From the NCBI GenBank assembly GCA_902489965.1, contig CABUCA010000048.1, forward strand, positions 1-14,897: a DNA stretch of 14,897 nt, written 5' to 3'. The translations under genes and the position numbers were made by a program. Below the pieces are notes generated by a model that saw nothing but the letters and a program-made list of their open reading frames with translations, had not been told where the DNA came from and searched no databases. Source of the DNA: an uncultured Collinsella sp. Its GTDB lineage: Bacteria; Actinomycetota; Coriobacteriia; Coriobacteriales; Coriobacteriaceae. Below, one piece after another: positions 7,809-14,897 of this stretch (its first letter is position 1; each line of letters begins with the position of its first letter).

Positions 7809-8957
7809 TCATTCCCCCTTCCCGATAACGACGTCATTTCCAACGACGGCCGTATCCTTGGTGGTATCGACAGAGCCGAGCTTCACGCCCTCTTCGACCG
7901 TGGAGTTCTCGCCCAAAATAGCGCGGCAGATGTGCGCGCCGCTCTTAACGTGCGCACCCGGCAGCAGCACGGAGTCCTCGACCACGGCGCGCTCCTCGAT
8001 GATGACATCGGTCGAAAGGATCGAGTGGCGAGCGGTGCCGTAGATCTTGCAGCCGTTGGAGACCAGGCAGTCGTCCAGGCGGCCGTCCGGGCCAATGTAG
8101 TGCGGCGGACGCGTGGTGATGTTGGACATGATGGGGAAGTTCTTGTCAAACAGATCGAACTCGGGGTTGTTGCCCAGCAGGTCCATCGAGGTCTCGTGGA
8201 AGCTGGCGATGGTGCCGACGTCCTTCCAAAAGCCGTGGAACTCGTAGCTGTACAGGCGCTTGTTCTCGCCGAGCAGCTTGGGAATGATGTCCTTGCCAAA
8301 GTCGTGGCTCGAGCGCTGGTCCAGAGCGTCCTGCTCGAGTGCCTCGATCAACACGTCGGCCGAGAAGATATAGATGCCCATGGACGCGAGGTTCGAATCG
8401 GGCTTCTCGGGCTTCTCGGTAAACTTGGTGATGCGGCCGTCCTCGGGGTCGGTGGTCAGGATGCCAAAGCGGCTGGCCTCCTCCCACGGCACGGGCATAA
8501 CGCTCACCGTGAGGTCTGCGTTGTTCTCAATGTGCGTCTTGAGCATCTTGCGGTAGTCCATGCGATACAGATGATCGCCCGAAAGAATCAGGACGTACTT
8601 GGGGTCGTTTGCCTTGATGTAGTCGAGGTTCTGCGTAATGGCGTCGGCCGTGCCCGCATACCAGGCGCCACCGGTCTGCGTCTCGTACGGCGGCAGGATC
8701 GACACACCGCCGTCGCGGCTGTCAAGATCCCACGCCTCGCCGGAGCCCACGTAGGCATGCAGCAGGTAGGGGCGATACTGCGTCAGAACGCCCACCGTGT
8801 CGATGCCCGAGTTGGAGCAGTTGGACAGCGAAAAGTCGATAATGCGGAACTTGCCACCAAAGCTAACCGCCGGCTTAGCGATCTTTTGGGTGAGTGCCCC
8901 CAATCGGCTGCCCTGTCCTCCTGCGAGGAGCATCGCGATGCATTCTTTCTTACTCAT
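7809..8957 (-). CDS. glgC: glucose-1-phosphate adenylyltransferase (ADP-glucose pyrophosphorylase)
   Basis: This enzyme makes ADP-glucose from ATP and glucose-1-phosphate, the committed step of glycogen synthesis. The 382-residue length is usual. Motifs in order: LLAGGQGSRLG (10-20, nucleotide loop), FGGKFRIIDFSLSN (33-46), GTADA (102-106), SGDHLYRMDY with metal-binding D128, FTEKP (179-183, with the glucose-1-phosphate-site Lys expected near here), WKDVGT (244-249), and a left-handed beta-helix at about 300-380. All active-site motifs are present, so this is the catalytic partner of GlgD. The start is supported by AGAAGGAG 6 nt upstream. The gene follows glgP by 108 nt; that gap contains two small GC-rich hairpins without T tracts. 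Confidence 0.95.
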   Translation of the reverse strand: MSKKECIAMLLAGGQGSRLGALTQKIAKPAVSFGGKFRIIDFSLSNCSNSGIDTVGVLTQYRPYLLHAYVGSGEAWDLDSRDGGVSILPPYETQTGGAWYAGTADAITQNLDYIKANDPKYVLILSGDHLYRMDYRKMLKTHIENNADLTVSVMPVPWEEASRFGILTTDPEDGRITKFTEKPEKPDSNLASMGIYIFSADVLIEALEQDALDQRSSHDFGKDIIPKLLGENKRLYSYEFHGFWKDVGTIASFHETSMDLLGNNPEFDLFDKNFPIMSNITTRPPHYIGPDGRLDDCLVSNGCKIYGTARHSILSTDVIIEERAVVEDSVLLPGAHVKSGAHICRAILGENSTVEEGVKLGSVDTTKDTAVVGNDVVIGKGE

Positions 8958-9065
8958 CGATTTCTCCTTCTGTCATCGATGTTCTTAAACCCATTAGCGA
9001 CGGGCACGGCGCTCGGTCGCGCCCGTCGAGTAATGCCGTGCTGGCATAAGGGAGCTCGCGCGCCT

Positions 9066-11492
9066 TTACGCGTGCCAGATCTCGTCGCGGTACTCGCGAA
9101 TGGTGCGGTCGCTCGAGAACCAGCCGGAGGAGGCGGTGTTGAGCAGCGCCTTGCGGTTCCAGGTCTCCTGGTCGCCGTAGCTGCCGGTGAGCTTCTCCCA
9201 TGCATCCACGTAGCTGCGGAAGTCTGCCATGACCAGGTCGGGGTCGTTGTTGTTCATGAGCTCGTTGTAGATGCTCTCAAAGTTGCCCGAAAGGCCGGCA
9301 AACGTGTTGTCCTTGAGCTCGTCCATCACGCGGCCCAGACGCTCACGATCGTTGTTGAGGGTATCCCACGCAAAGTAGCTGTTGGATGCCCAGAGCTGCT
9401 CGACCTCGGGGGCGGTCAGGCCAAAGATGGCCTCGTTCTCGCGGCCGGCCAGGTCGGCGATCTCGATGTTGGCGCCGTCGAGGGTGCCCAGCGTAATGGC
9501 GCCGTTCATCATGAGTTTCATGTTGGACGTGCCCGAGGCCTCCTTGCCGGCCGTGGAGATCTGCTCCGAGATCTCGGCAGCGGGGTAGATGAGCTGGGCG
9601 TTGCTCACACGGAAGTTGGGGATAAAGCAGACCTTCATGACCTCGTTCACGCGGGCGTCGTTGTTGATGACGTCGGCGACGGAGTTAATGAGGCGGATGG
9701 TCTCCTTGGCGAAGGTGTAGCTCGAGGCAGCCTTGCCGCTAAAGATGAAGGTCGTCGGCGTCACGTGGAAATTGGGATCGTCGATGCGACGGTTGTAGAT
9801 GTCCATCACCTTCATGATGTTCATGAGCTGGCGCTTGTAGGCGTGGAAGCGCTTCACCTGGACATCGAAGACGGTGTTGGGGTCGATAACCAGACCGGTC
9901 TCGGCCTTAACGTAGGCGGCCAGGCGCTCCTTGTTGGCGCGCTTGGAGGCACCCACGGCCTTCAGGAATTCGGTGTCGTCCTTAAACTCCTTAAGCTTCT
10001 CCAGTTCAAAGGCGTCCTTCAGCCAGCCATCGCCAATGGCCTCGGTCACGAGCTTGGCGTAGGTGGGGTTGGCCTCGGCAAAGAAGCGACGATGCGAGAT
10101 GCCGTTGGTCTTGTTGTTGAACTTCTCGGGCGTCAGGGCATAGAAGTCCTTGAGCACGATGTTCTTGATGATGTCGGAGTGGATCTTTGCCACGCCGTTG
10201 ACGCTGTGGCTGCAGATCACGGACAGGTTGGCCATGCGAATCTCGCCATCCCACAGAATGGCGGTCTGGCGCAGACGCTCCTGCCAACCCTCCTGTGTGG
10301 TGTCGAACGACTCGTGCCAACGACGGCTGATCTCGTCGATGATCTGGTACACGCGGGGGAGGAGCTTGGAAAACGTGCCGATGGGCCACTTCTCCAGAGC
10401 CTCGGGCAGGATGGTGTGGTTGGTGTAGCTCACGACCTGCGTCACGATGTTCCAGGCGTCATCCCACTCGAGTTTCTTCTCGTCGATCAGGATGCGCATG
10501 AGCTCGGGGCCGCACATGGCGGGGTGCGTGTCGTTGGTGTGGATGGCCACAAACTGCGGCAGCAGCTCCCAGTTCTCGCCGTGCTCTTTCTCAAAGGTGT
10601 CGAGCAGGCTGTAGATGCCGGCCGAAACAAACAGGTACTCCTGCTTCAGGCGCAGCAGACGGCCGTGCTCACCGGCGTCGTTGGGGTAGAGGATGGCGCT
10701 GATGGCCTCGGCCTCGGCGCGCTCGGCATCGGCCTGGGCGTAGTCGCCGCGGTTGAAGGCCTCCAGGTCAAAGTGCTCCTCGACCGGCTCGGCAGCCCAC
10801 ACACGCAGCTTGTTGACGGTCTCGCCGGCATAGCCCACCACGGGGATGTCATAAGGGACGGCCAGGATGTCCTGCGTGCCCACCGTGCGGTAGAACGTGC
10901 GGCCGTTCTCCTCAAAGCCCTCAACATGGCCACCAAACTTGATGGTCACGGCCTTGTCCTGACGGCGGACCTCCCAGGGATAGCCGTGGGTGAGCCACTC
11001 GTCGGTAGCTTCGACTTGGCTGCCGTTGACGATCTCCTGCTTAAACAGGCCGTAGCGGTAGCGCATACCGTTGCCGTAGCCGGCAATGCCCTCGGCTGCC
11101 ATGGAATCCAGGAAGCATGCGGCAAGACGGCCCAGGCCGCCGTTGCCCAGCGCCGGATCGGGCTCCTGGTTCTCGATGACGGAAAGGTCGAAGCCCATGT
11201 CGTCGAGCGCCTCGGCGACCATGTCGCGCACGCCAAAGTTGAGCAGGTAGTTGTCGAGCAGGCGGCCGATCAAAAACTCGATCGAGAAGTAGTACACGCG
11301 CTTCTTGCCCTCGGCGGTGGCGCGGGCGTCGCTCTTGGTGGCAACGGTGCGGGCCTTCTCGGCCACGAGCTTGGCCAGGGCGTTAAAGCGGTCGAGGTCG
11401 CTGGCGGCCTCGACGCTCTTGCCGCTAATGCTCATGACGGCATCGCGATAGAGCTCGGTAAACTCCTGCTTGTTGTCGAAGATCTTATTCAT
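9066..11492 (-). CDS. glgP: glycogen/alpha-glucan phosphorylase
   Basis: This GT35 enzyme uses phosphate to release glucose-1-phosphate from glycogen or maltodextrin chain ends. At 808 residues it has the usual length. ALGNGGLGRLAACFLDS (114-130), AIHTNDTHPA (316-325), SYTNHT (355-360), KTNGISHRRF (461-470) and VKRFHAYKRQ (546-555) match the family. EASGTSNMK (651-659) carries the lysine, K659, that binds pyridoxal phosphate, followed by NGAITLGTLDGANIE. No membrane or signal segments are seen. The start has AAAGGA just upstream. It is 94 nt downstream of glgB. Its presence in a synthesis operon suggests that storage and mobilisation are made together and that flux is set by allosteric control. 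Confidence 0.95.
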   Translation of the reverse strand: MNKIFDNKQEFTELYRDAVMSISGKSVEAASDLDRFNALAKLVAEKARTVATKSDARATAEGKKRVYYFSIEFLIGRLLDNYLLNFGVRDMVAEALDDMGFDLSVIENQEPDPALGNGGLGRLAACFLDSMAAEGIAGYGNGMRYRYGLFKQEIVNGSQVEATDEWLTHGYPWEVRRQDKAVTIKFGGHVEGFEENGRTFYRTVGTQDILAVPYDIPVVGYAGETVNKLRVWAAEPVEEHFDLEAFNRGDYAQADAERAEAEAISAILYPNDAGEHGRLLRLKQEYLFVSAGIYSLLDTFEKEHGENWELLPQFVAIHTNDTHPAMCGPELMRILIDEKKLEWDDAWNIVTQVVSYTNHTILPEALEKWPIGTFSKLLPRVYQIIDEISRRWHESFDTTQEGWQERLRQTAILWDGEIRMANLSVICSHSVNGVAKIHSDIIKNIVLKDFYALTPEKFNNKTNGISHRRFFAEANPTYAKLVTEAIGDGWLKDAFELEKLKEFKDDTEFLKAVGASKRANKERLAAYVKAETGLVIDPNTVFDVQVKRFHAYKRQLMNIMKVMDIYNRRIDDPNFHVTPTTFIFSGKAASSYTFAKETIRLINSVADVINNDARVNEVMKVCFIPNFRVSNAQLIYPAAEISEQISTAGKEASGTSNMKLMMNGAITLGTLDGANIEIADLAGRENEAIFGLTAPEVEQLWASNSYFAWDTLNNDRERLGRVMDELKDNTFAGLSGNFESIYNELMNNNDPDLVMADFRSYVDAWEKLTGSYGDQETWNRKALLNTASSGWFSSDRTIREYRDEIWHA

Positions 11493-11493
11493 A

Positions 11494-11528
11494 CGTTCCT
11501 TTCCCCCGGGGATGTTTCTCCCGGAACG
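11494..11528 (-). other. possible stem-loop at the glgP ribosome-binding site
   Basis: CGTTCC (11494-11499) is the reverse complement of GGAACG (11523-11528). The 23-nt loop holds a GC-rich CCCCGGGG. On the minus strand the 3' arm overlaps the AAAGGA ribosome-binding site of glgP, so folding could lower glgP translation. The stem is only 6 bp and could be chance. Confidence 0.25.
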
Positions 11529-11586
11529 GTTATGACTTGTATCCTACGCCCCGGCGGGGCGGGTAATTGCAGCGGTAACGCTTTTG

Positions 11587-13833
11587 TTACGCTTTCTTGG
11601 CAGGAGCATTAACAGCAGCTGCCTTGGCCTTGGGAGCAGCCTTTTTGGTGGCCGCCTTCTTGGCCGTGGCGGACTTGGCCGAAGCCTTGGCGGCAGACTT
11701 GGCCGCCTTTGCCTTGGCAGGAGCCTTCTTGGCAGCTGCGGGCTTGGGCTTCACCGAGGACGTGCGCTTGCGCGTCGCCTTCTTGGGCTCCTTAACCACG
11801 GGCGGCTTATAGCTGCTGGGACCGCGGCGCTTAAGCACCACACCTGCCAAGCCGGGCACCTTTATCTCGATGGAGTCCATCTGCCCGTTCCAGGGATAGG
11901 GCTCGCTCGAGCAGGTGTAGGGCTCCTCGCCGGCATAGCCGCTGCCGCCAAACTCGGGACGGTCGGAGTCAAAGATGACCTCCCAGTCACCCTCGCGCGG
12001 CACGCCCACGCGGAAGCTCTCGTAGCTCGCCGGGTCAAAGTTGATCAGGATCACCAGGTCGTCGTCGATATCCTCGCCCTGGCGCACAAAGCTCACGATG
12101 GACTGCTTGGAGTTGTCCGCATCGATCCAGGTAAAGCCGTCGTCGGTGTAGCCGCGCTCATACAGGGCGGGCTCGGCGGTGTACAGGTGGTTGAGCGCCT
12201 TGATAAACGCCTGATGATGCTTGTGAGTCTCATACTCCTCGGTTAGGAACCACTGGATTGACTCGTAGTAGCGCCACTCAATAAACTGGCCGATCTCGTT
12301 GCCCATAAAGTTGAGCTTGGCACCGGGGTGCGTCATCTGATAGAAAGCCAGCGTGCGCAGGCCGGCAAACTGGCGCCACCAGTCGCCCGGCATGCGGCCG
12401 ATGAGCGAGCACTTGCCGTGCACGACCTCGTCGTGGCTCAGCGGGCAAATAAAGTTCTCGGTAAAGGCGTACATGATGGAGAACGTGAGCAGTCCGTGGT
12501 TGCCGGGGCGCCACGGAAAATCGGTCTGCATGTAGTGCAGGGTGTCGTTCATCCAGCCCATATCCCACTTGTAGTGGAAGCCCAGGCCGCCGTCCTGCGG
12601 CGGATAGGTCACGAGCGGCCACGCGGTGGACTCCTCGGCCATCATCATCACGTCGGGGTAGTGCGCCTCTACAGCGCAGTTGACCTGACGGATAAACGCG
12701 CTGGCGTCCAAGTCCTCCTCGGTACCGTACTTGTTGAACTTCTTTTGGCCAGGATCGTCAATGCCAAAGTTGAGGTACAGCATGCTGGACACGCCGTCCA
12801 TGCGAATGCCGTCCACGTGGAAGTTCTCGAGCCAGTACAGCACGTTGGAGACCAGGAAGGAGCGGACCTCGCCGCGGGCGAAGTCAAACTTATGCGTGCC
12901 CCAGTTGGGGTGAATCTCGTGCTCAAACAGCATGTGGCCGTTAAAGGTGGCAAGGCCGTGGGAGTCGGCGCAAAAACCGCCGGGTACCCAGTCCATGATC
13001 ACGCCGATGCCCGCCTCGTGGCACGCATCGATAAAGTGCATGAGCTGCTGCGGGTTGCCGTAACGCGACGTGGCGGCGTAATAGCCGGTCGTCTGGTAGC
13101 CCCAGGAGCCATCGAAGGGATGCTCCATAAGCGGCATGACCTCGATATGCGTGTAGCCCATGTCGCGCACGTAGTCCACGAGCTCTACCGACAGGTCGTC
13201 GTAGGTGTAGAACTCGCCGCGCTGCGCGGGGAAGGGATCCATGGGGCCGGGGTAGTTGCCGTACTCGTCCGGCTCGCCCTGCGGCGCGTCGCCGTGGCGC
13301 TTCCACGAGCCAATATGCACCTCGTAGATGTTAAGGGGCTGCGACATGTGGTTATGGCTGGCGCGGCGCTTGAGCCATGCGGCATCGTTCCACTTGTAGC
13401 CATCGAGGGTCCACAGCACGCTCGCCGTTCCCGGAGGGCATTCGGCCTTAAAGGCATACGGATCGGCCTTGTAGAGCTTTTCGCCCTCGTTGGTCTCAAT
13501 GAGGTACTTATAGAGCTGACCCTGCTCGGCGCCAGGAATAAAGCCTTCCCAAATAGCACTCGTATGCATGGGCACCAGCGGGTTGGCTTGCTCATCCCAG
13601 TCGTTAAATTCGCCAATGACATGGACGCTCTTTACATCGGGTGCCCAAACGCAAAAGCGCCAGCCGCGCGTACGGTTCTGCGTGTCGGGGTGCGCGCCCA
13701 TCTTTTCCCAGCTGCGCTCCCACGTACCGATGCCAAATAGGTAGACATCATCCTTGGTGAACTCCGGTGCGTGCGGGGCGGCTTTGCGGGTAGCAGGCTT
13801 TTTGGTTGCTGGCTTTAGCTTTGTATCGCTCAC
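11587..13833 (-). CDS. glgB: 1,4-alpha-glucan branching enzyme with Lys/Ala-rich C-terminal tail
   Basis: GlgB cuts alpha-1,4 chains and rejoins them as alpha-1,6 branches. Numbering from the GTG at 13833 (748 residues): a basic KPATKKPATRKAAP stretch at 7-20, a CBM48-like domain at about 57-145, and a GH13 barrel from about 165. GSWGYQTTGYYAATSRYG starts near 243, region II is DGIRMDGVSSMLY with nucleophile D346, region III is AEESTAWP (399-406) with the acid/base Glu, and region IV is SHDEVVHGK with D468. Region I reads DWVPGGF, where other branching enzymes have His in the sixth position. The last 74 residues (from about 675) are Lys/Ala-rich and lie beyond the normal C-terminal beta domain. 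I prefer the GTG start because GGGA lies 6 nt before it; ATG codons at 13845 and 13848 and a TTG at 13893 are alternatives without a clear site. It is the first gene of the minus-strand operon. Confidence 0.92.
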   Translation of the reverse strand: MSDTKLKPATKKPATRKAAPHAPEFTKDDVYLFGIGTWERSWEKMGAHPDTQNRTRGWRFCVWAPDVKSVHVIGEFNDWDEQANPLVPMHTSAIWEGFIPGAEQGQLYKYLIETNEGEKLYKADPYAFKAECPPGTASVLWTLDGYKWNDAAWLKRRASHNHMSQPLNIYEVHIGSWKRHGDAPQGEPDEYGNYPGPMDPFPAQRGEFYTYDDLSVELVDYVRDMGYTHIEVMPLMEHPFDGSWGYQTTGYYAATSRYGNPQQLMHFIDACHEAGIGVIMDWVPGGFCADSHGLATFNGHMLFEHEIHPNWGTHKFDFARGEVRSFLVSNVLYWLENFHVDGIRMDGVSSMLYLNFGIDDPGQKKFNKYGTEEDLDASAFIRQVNCAVEAHYPDVMMMAEESTAWPLVTYPPQDGGLGFHYKWDMGWMNDTLHYMQTDFPWRPGNHGLLTFSIMYAFTENFICPLSHDEVVHGKCSLIGRMPGDWWRQFAGLRTLAFYQMTHPGAKLNFMGNEIGQFIEWRYYESIQWFLTEEYETHKHHQAFIKALNHLYTAEPALYERGYTDDGFTWIDADNSKQSIVSFVRQGEDIDDDLVILINFDPASYESFRVGVPREGDWEVIFDSDRPEFGGSGYAGEEPYTCSSEPYPWNGQMDSIEIKVPGLAGVVLKRRGPSSYKPPVVKEPKKATRKRTSSVKPKPAAAKKAPAKAKAAKSAAKASAKSATAKKAATKKAAPKAKAAAVNAPAKKA
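11590..11811 (-). repeat. low-complexity DNA encoding the GlgB tail
   Basis: This stretch encodes about 74 residues made mostly of Lys and Ala with some Pro, Ser and Thr, starting with KKATRKRTSS and continuing as repeated AKKA/AAK units. The composition matches the basic part of the GlgA tail, although the sequence is not a direct copy. The frame is intact to the stop. Confidence 0.65.
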
Positions 13834-13864
13834 GTTTGATCCCATCATGACGCGGCAGCGTGTT

Positions 13865-13959
13865 GCCTTGGTGACTAGATGCGAAAGGTCCAAGGCTGCA
13901 CGAATCGAAGGGACGGCGATAGTTCTATGATTCGTTCCACCTCGCGTGCTCGGTGGAAC
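13865..13959 (-). promoter_or_regulatory. structured leader of the glg operon
   Basis: Three perfect inverted repeats lie between the candidate promoter and the glgB start: GTTCCACC/GGTGGAAC (13934-13941 and 13952-13959, 10-nt loop), CGAATC/GATTCG (13901-13906 and 13929-13934), and GCCTTGG/CCAAGGC (13865-13871 and 13890-13896, 18-nt loop). None is followed by a T tract on the minus strand. I do not recognise a known riboswitch class. If the promoter at 14046-14075 is used, the leader is about 200 nt, long enough for RNA-level control. Confidence 0.4.
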
Positions 13960-14045
13960 TTTCGGCAGAAACTACGATAACACCTGTGCGTTAGTTTTAT
14001 GGACGAAAGCGGATTTGCGGGGGCGTTTAATCGGTAAGCGACATG

Positions 14046-14075
14046 TTTATACCACTGGCAGAATTGCCGTGGTAA
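14046..14075 (-). promoter_or_regulatory. candidate glgB (glg operon) promoter
   Basis: On the minus strand TTACCA (14075-14070) and TATAAA (14051-14046) are 18 nt apart. The predicted transcript start lies about 200 nt upstream of the glgB GTG. The spacer contains most of a bulged inverted repeat, TACCAC-GGCA against TGCC-GTGGTA (14050-14074), so a protein bound there would block the promoter. The boxes are partial matches judged by eye. Confidence 0.35.
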
Positions 14076-14080
14076 AACCC

Positions 14081-14086
14081 TTGACA
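14081..14086 (+). promoter_or_regulatory. possible -35 hexamer for the HAD gene
   Basis: A perfect TTGACA lies 99 nt upstream of the HAD start codon. At a spacing of 17 the -10 position reads TTCAAA, a poor match, so this may be a chance hexamer or need an activator. Confidence 0.25.
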
Positions 14087-14125
14087 GTTTTATCAATTAG
14101 GGTTTCAAAACTGATAGGCTTACGT

Positions 14126-14158
14126 TTGGTAAAACGTTTTTAGCAGGTTGTTTACCAT
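14126..14158 (+). promoter_or_regulatory. operator-like sites upstream of the HAD gene
   Basis: TTGGTAAAACGTTTTTAG (14126-14143) contains the perfect 10-bp palindrome AAAACGTTTT centred on CG. GTTTACCAT follows at 14150-14158, so that GGTAAA and TTTACC also face each other as a wider inverted repeat. The first 16 bases match the site upstream of the GH13-GH77 gene at 15 positions, and the 9-base second element is identical in both places. The sites end 21 nt before the start codon, a position suited to repression. Confidence 0.5.
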
Positions 14159-14179
14159 TTGACATCGAAAGGCTCGTTT

Positions 14180-14869
14180 ATGAACCACATCGCTGCTCCA
14201 AGTGTTGCTTTTATTTTCGATTGCGACGGAACACTGGTTAATAGCTCCCCCGTCTGGGGCCATGCGCAGACCGAGTTATTGCGCCGTCATGGCATTGATG
14301 TAACGGTCGACAATTTTGCCCAGTTTGAGCATCTTTCGCTGGAGGACGAGTGCCGGGCCTACCACGATACGTGGAGCATTGGCGCGAATGGTGAGGAGCT
14401 GTATCTTGAGCTGAGCGACATTTTGATGGAGGGGTACTCCAAGGTGCCGCCGCGCGAGGGGCTCCTGGCTTTTTTGGAGCAGGCGAAGGCTGCGGGCATT
14501 GCCATGTGCGTTGCCACGTCCACGCCGGCCGAACTGGTGCAGTCTGCCCTTGCGGGTGCGGGCCTTGATCGCTATTTGGAGTTTATTACCACGACGGGCG
14601 AGGCGGGACGCTCCAAGCAGTTCCCCGATGTGTACGAGCTGGCGTTGCGTCGCCTGGAAGAGCGCCACGGCCACAAGTTTGAGCGCGCGTGGGTGTTTGA
14701 GGACGCCGTCTTTGGACTTAAGAGCTCTGGCACTGCAGGCTTTAAGCGCGTGGGCATCCATGACCCTCACGGCCGTATGGAGCGTGACGAGGTTCGCGAC
14801 AACTGCGACATCTTTATTGACAGCTATGAGGACCTGACCCTGGCCCGCGTGCTTTCGTTTGAGGGCTAG
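14180..14869 (+). CDS. HAD-family hydrolase, beta-phosphoglucomutase-like
   Basis: This 229-residue protein has the haloacid dehalogenase motifs: DCDGTL with nucleophile D14 and D16, VATST (111-115) as motif II, K146 in RSKQFPD as motif III, and FEDAVFGLKSS with E174/D175 as motif IV. The cap lies between motifs I and II (about 20-90), as in the subfamily of beta-phosphoglucomutases and small phosphoglycolate-type phosphatases. The substrate cannot be read from the sequence. A sugar phosphate would fit the neighbourhood and the operator-like sites shared with the GH13-GH77 gene, but that is inference. The start at 14180 is supported by GAAAGG 7 nt upstream; a TTG at 14159 is less likely. It is divergent from glgB. 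Confidence 0.85.
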   Translation: MNHIAAPSVAFIFDCDGTLVNSSPVWGHAQTELLRRHGIDVTVDNFAQFEHLSLEDECRAYHDTWSIGANGEELYLELSDILMEGYSKVPPREGLLAFLEQAKAAGIAMCVATSTPAELVQSALAGAGLDRYLEFITTTGEAGRSKQFPDVYELALRRLEERHGHKFERAWVFEDAVFGLKSSGTAGFKRVGIHDPHGRMERDEVRDNCDIFIDSYEDLTLARVLSFEG

Positions 14870-14897
14870 GCGAGGGCCGTGGCTTGCAAAGTATTAG

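Larger units (their letters stand above)
13834..14179. promoter_or_regulatory. divergent intergenic region between glgB and the HAD gene
   Basis: This region of about 346 bp is AT-richer than its neighbours and has no convincing gene. It contains, from right to left, the operator-like sites of the HAD gene (14126-14158), a 7-bp inverted repeat CAGTTTT/AAAACTG (14085-14091 and 14107-14113), a TTGACA hexamer (14081-14086), a bulged hairpin (14050-14074), a candidate glgB promoter, and three inverted repeats in the expected glgB leader (13865-13959). The last four are listed separately. Confidence 0.6.

Noticed and set aside
7805..7843. Overlap of glgD with the end of glgC (ATG at 7843)
   Set aside because: The ATG at 7804, just after the glgC stop and preceded by AAGGGGG, starts the conserved GlgD sequence, so no overlap is needed.
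8958..9065. Terminator between glgP and glgC
   Set aside because: GACGGGC/GCCCGTC and ATGCC/GGCAT stems are present, but neither is followed by a T tract on the minus strand; read-through is expected.
7785..11612. 1275-codon open frame on the plus strand opposite glgC and glgP
   Set aside because: It is antisense to two enzymes with complete catalytic motifs. Long antisense frames are expected in GC-rich genes, and the translation matches no domain.

Overview
The window is a high-GC bacterial chromosome segment dominated by a glycogen metabolism cluster. A GlgC/GlgD pair, an FmdB-type zinc ribbon and very Lys/Ala-rich protein tails in a GC-rich genome suggest a gut coriobacterium close to Collinsella. 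That placement is inference from gene content and protein style, not a database match.

Layout. Positions 1-426 carry no confident complete gene. They hold a possible 3' end of a plus-strand gene (1-135), an AT-richer stretch (about 92-270) with one weak small ORF and three mutually complementary segments, and a 22-bp hairpin with a T tract (326-392) that looks like the terminator of the minus-strand genes. Minus-strand genes then run right to left from 13833 to 427: glgB (branching enzyme), glgP (phosphorylase), glgC and glgD (ADP-glucose pyrophosphorylase pair, 4 nt apart), glgA (glycogen synthase with a 280-residue tail), a 1098-residue GH13-GH77 fusion, and a small FmdB-family zinc ribbon. 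A HAD hydrolase (14180-14869) is transcribed divergently at the right edge.

How the genes work together. GlgC, probably with GlgD, makes ADP-glucose. GlgA polymerises it, GlgB inserts alpha-1,6 branches, and GlgP removes outer-chain glucose as glucose-1-phosphate. The GH13-GH77 protein can hydrolyse or transfer the short, branched maltodextrins that remain. No separate glgX/pullulanase is present, so its GH13 half may supply that activity. The hairpin after glgA and the promoter-like sequence before the fusion gene suggest that synthesis and maltodextrin processing are two transcription units.

Main unusual points. GlgA and GlgB both end in histone-H1-like Lys/Ala/Thr/Pro tails, which the families normally lack. 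A shared operator-like sequence with a central CG lies upstream of both the fusion gene and the HAD gene. GlgB has Gly in place of the conserved region-I His. Positions 102-269 have an attenuator-like arrangement, and the glg operon has a long structured leader.
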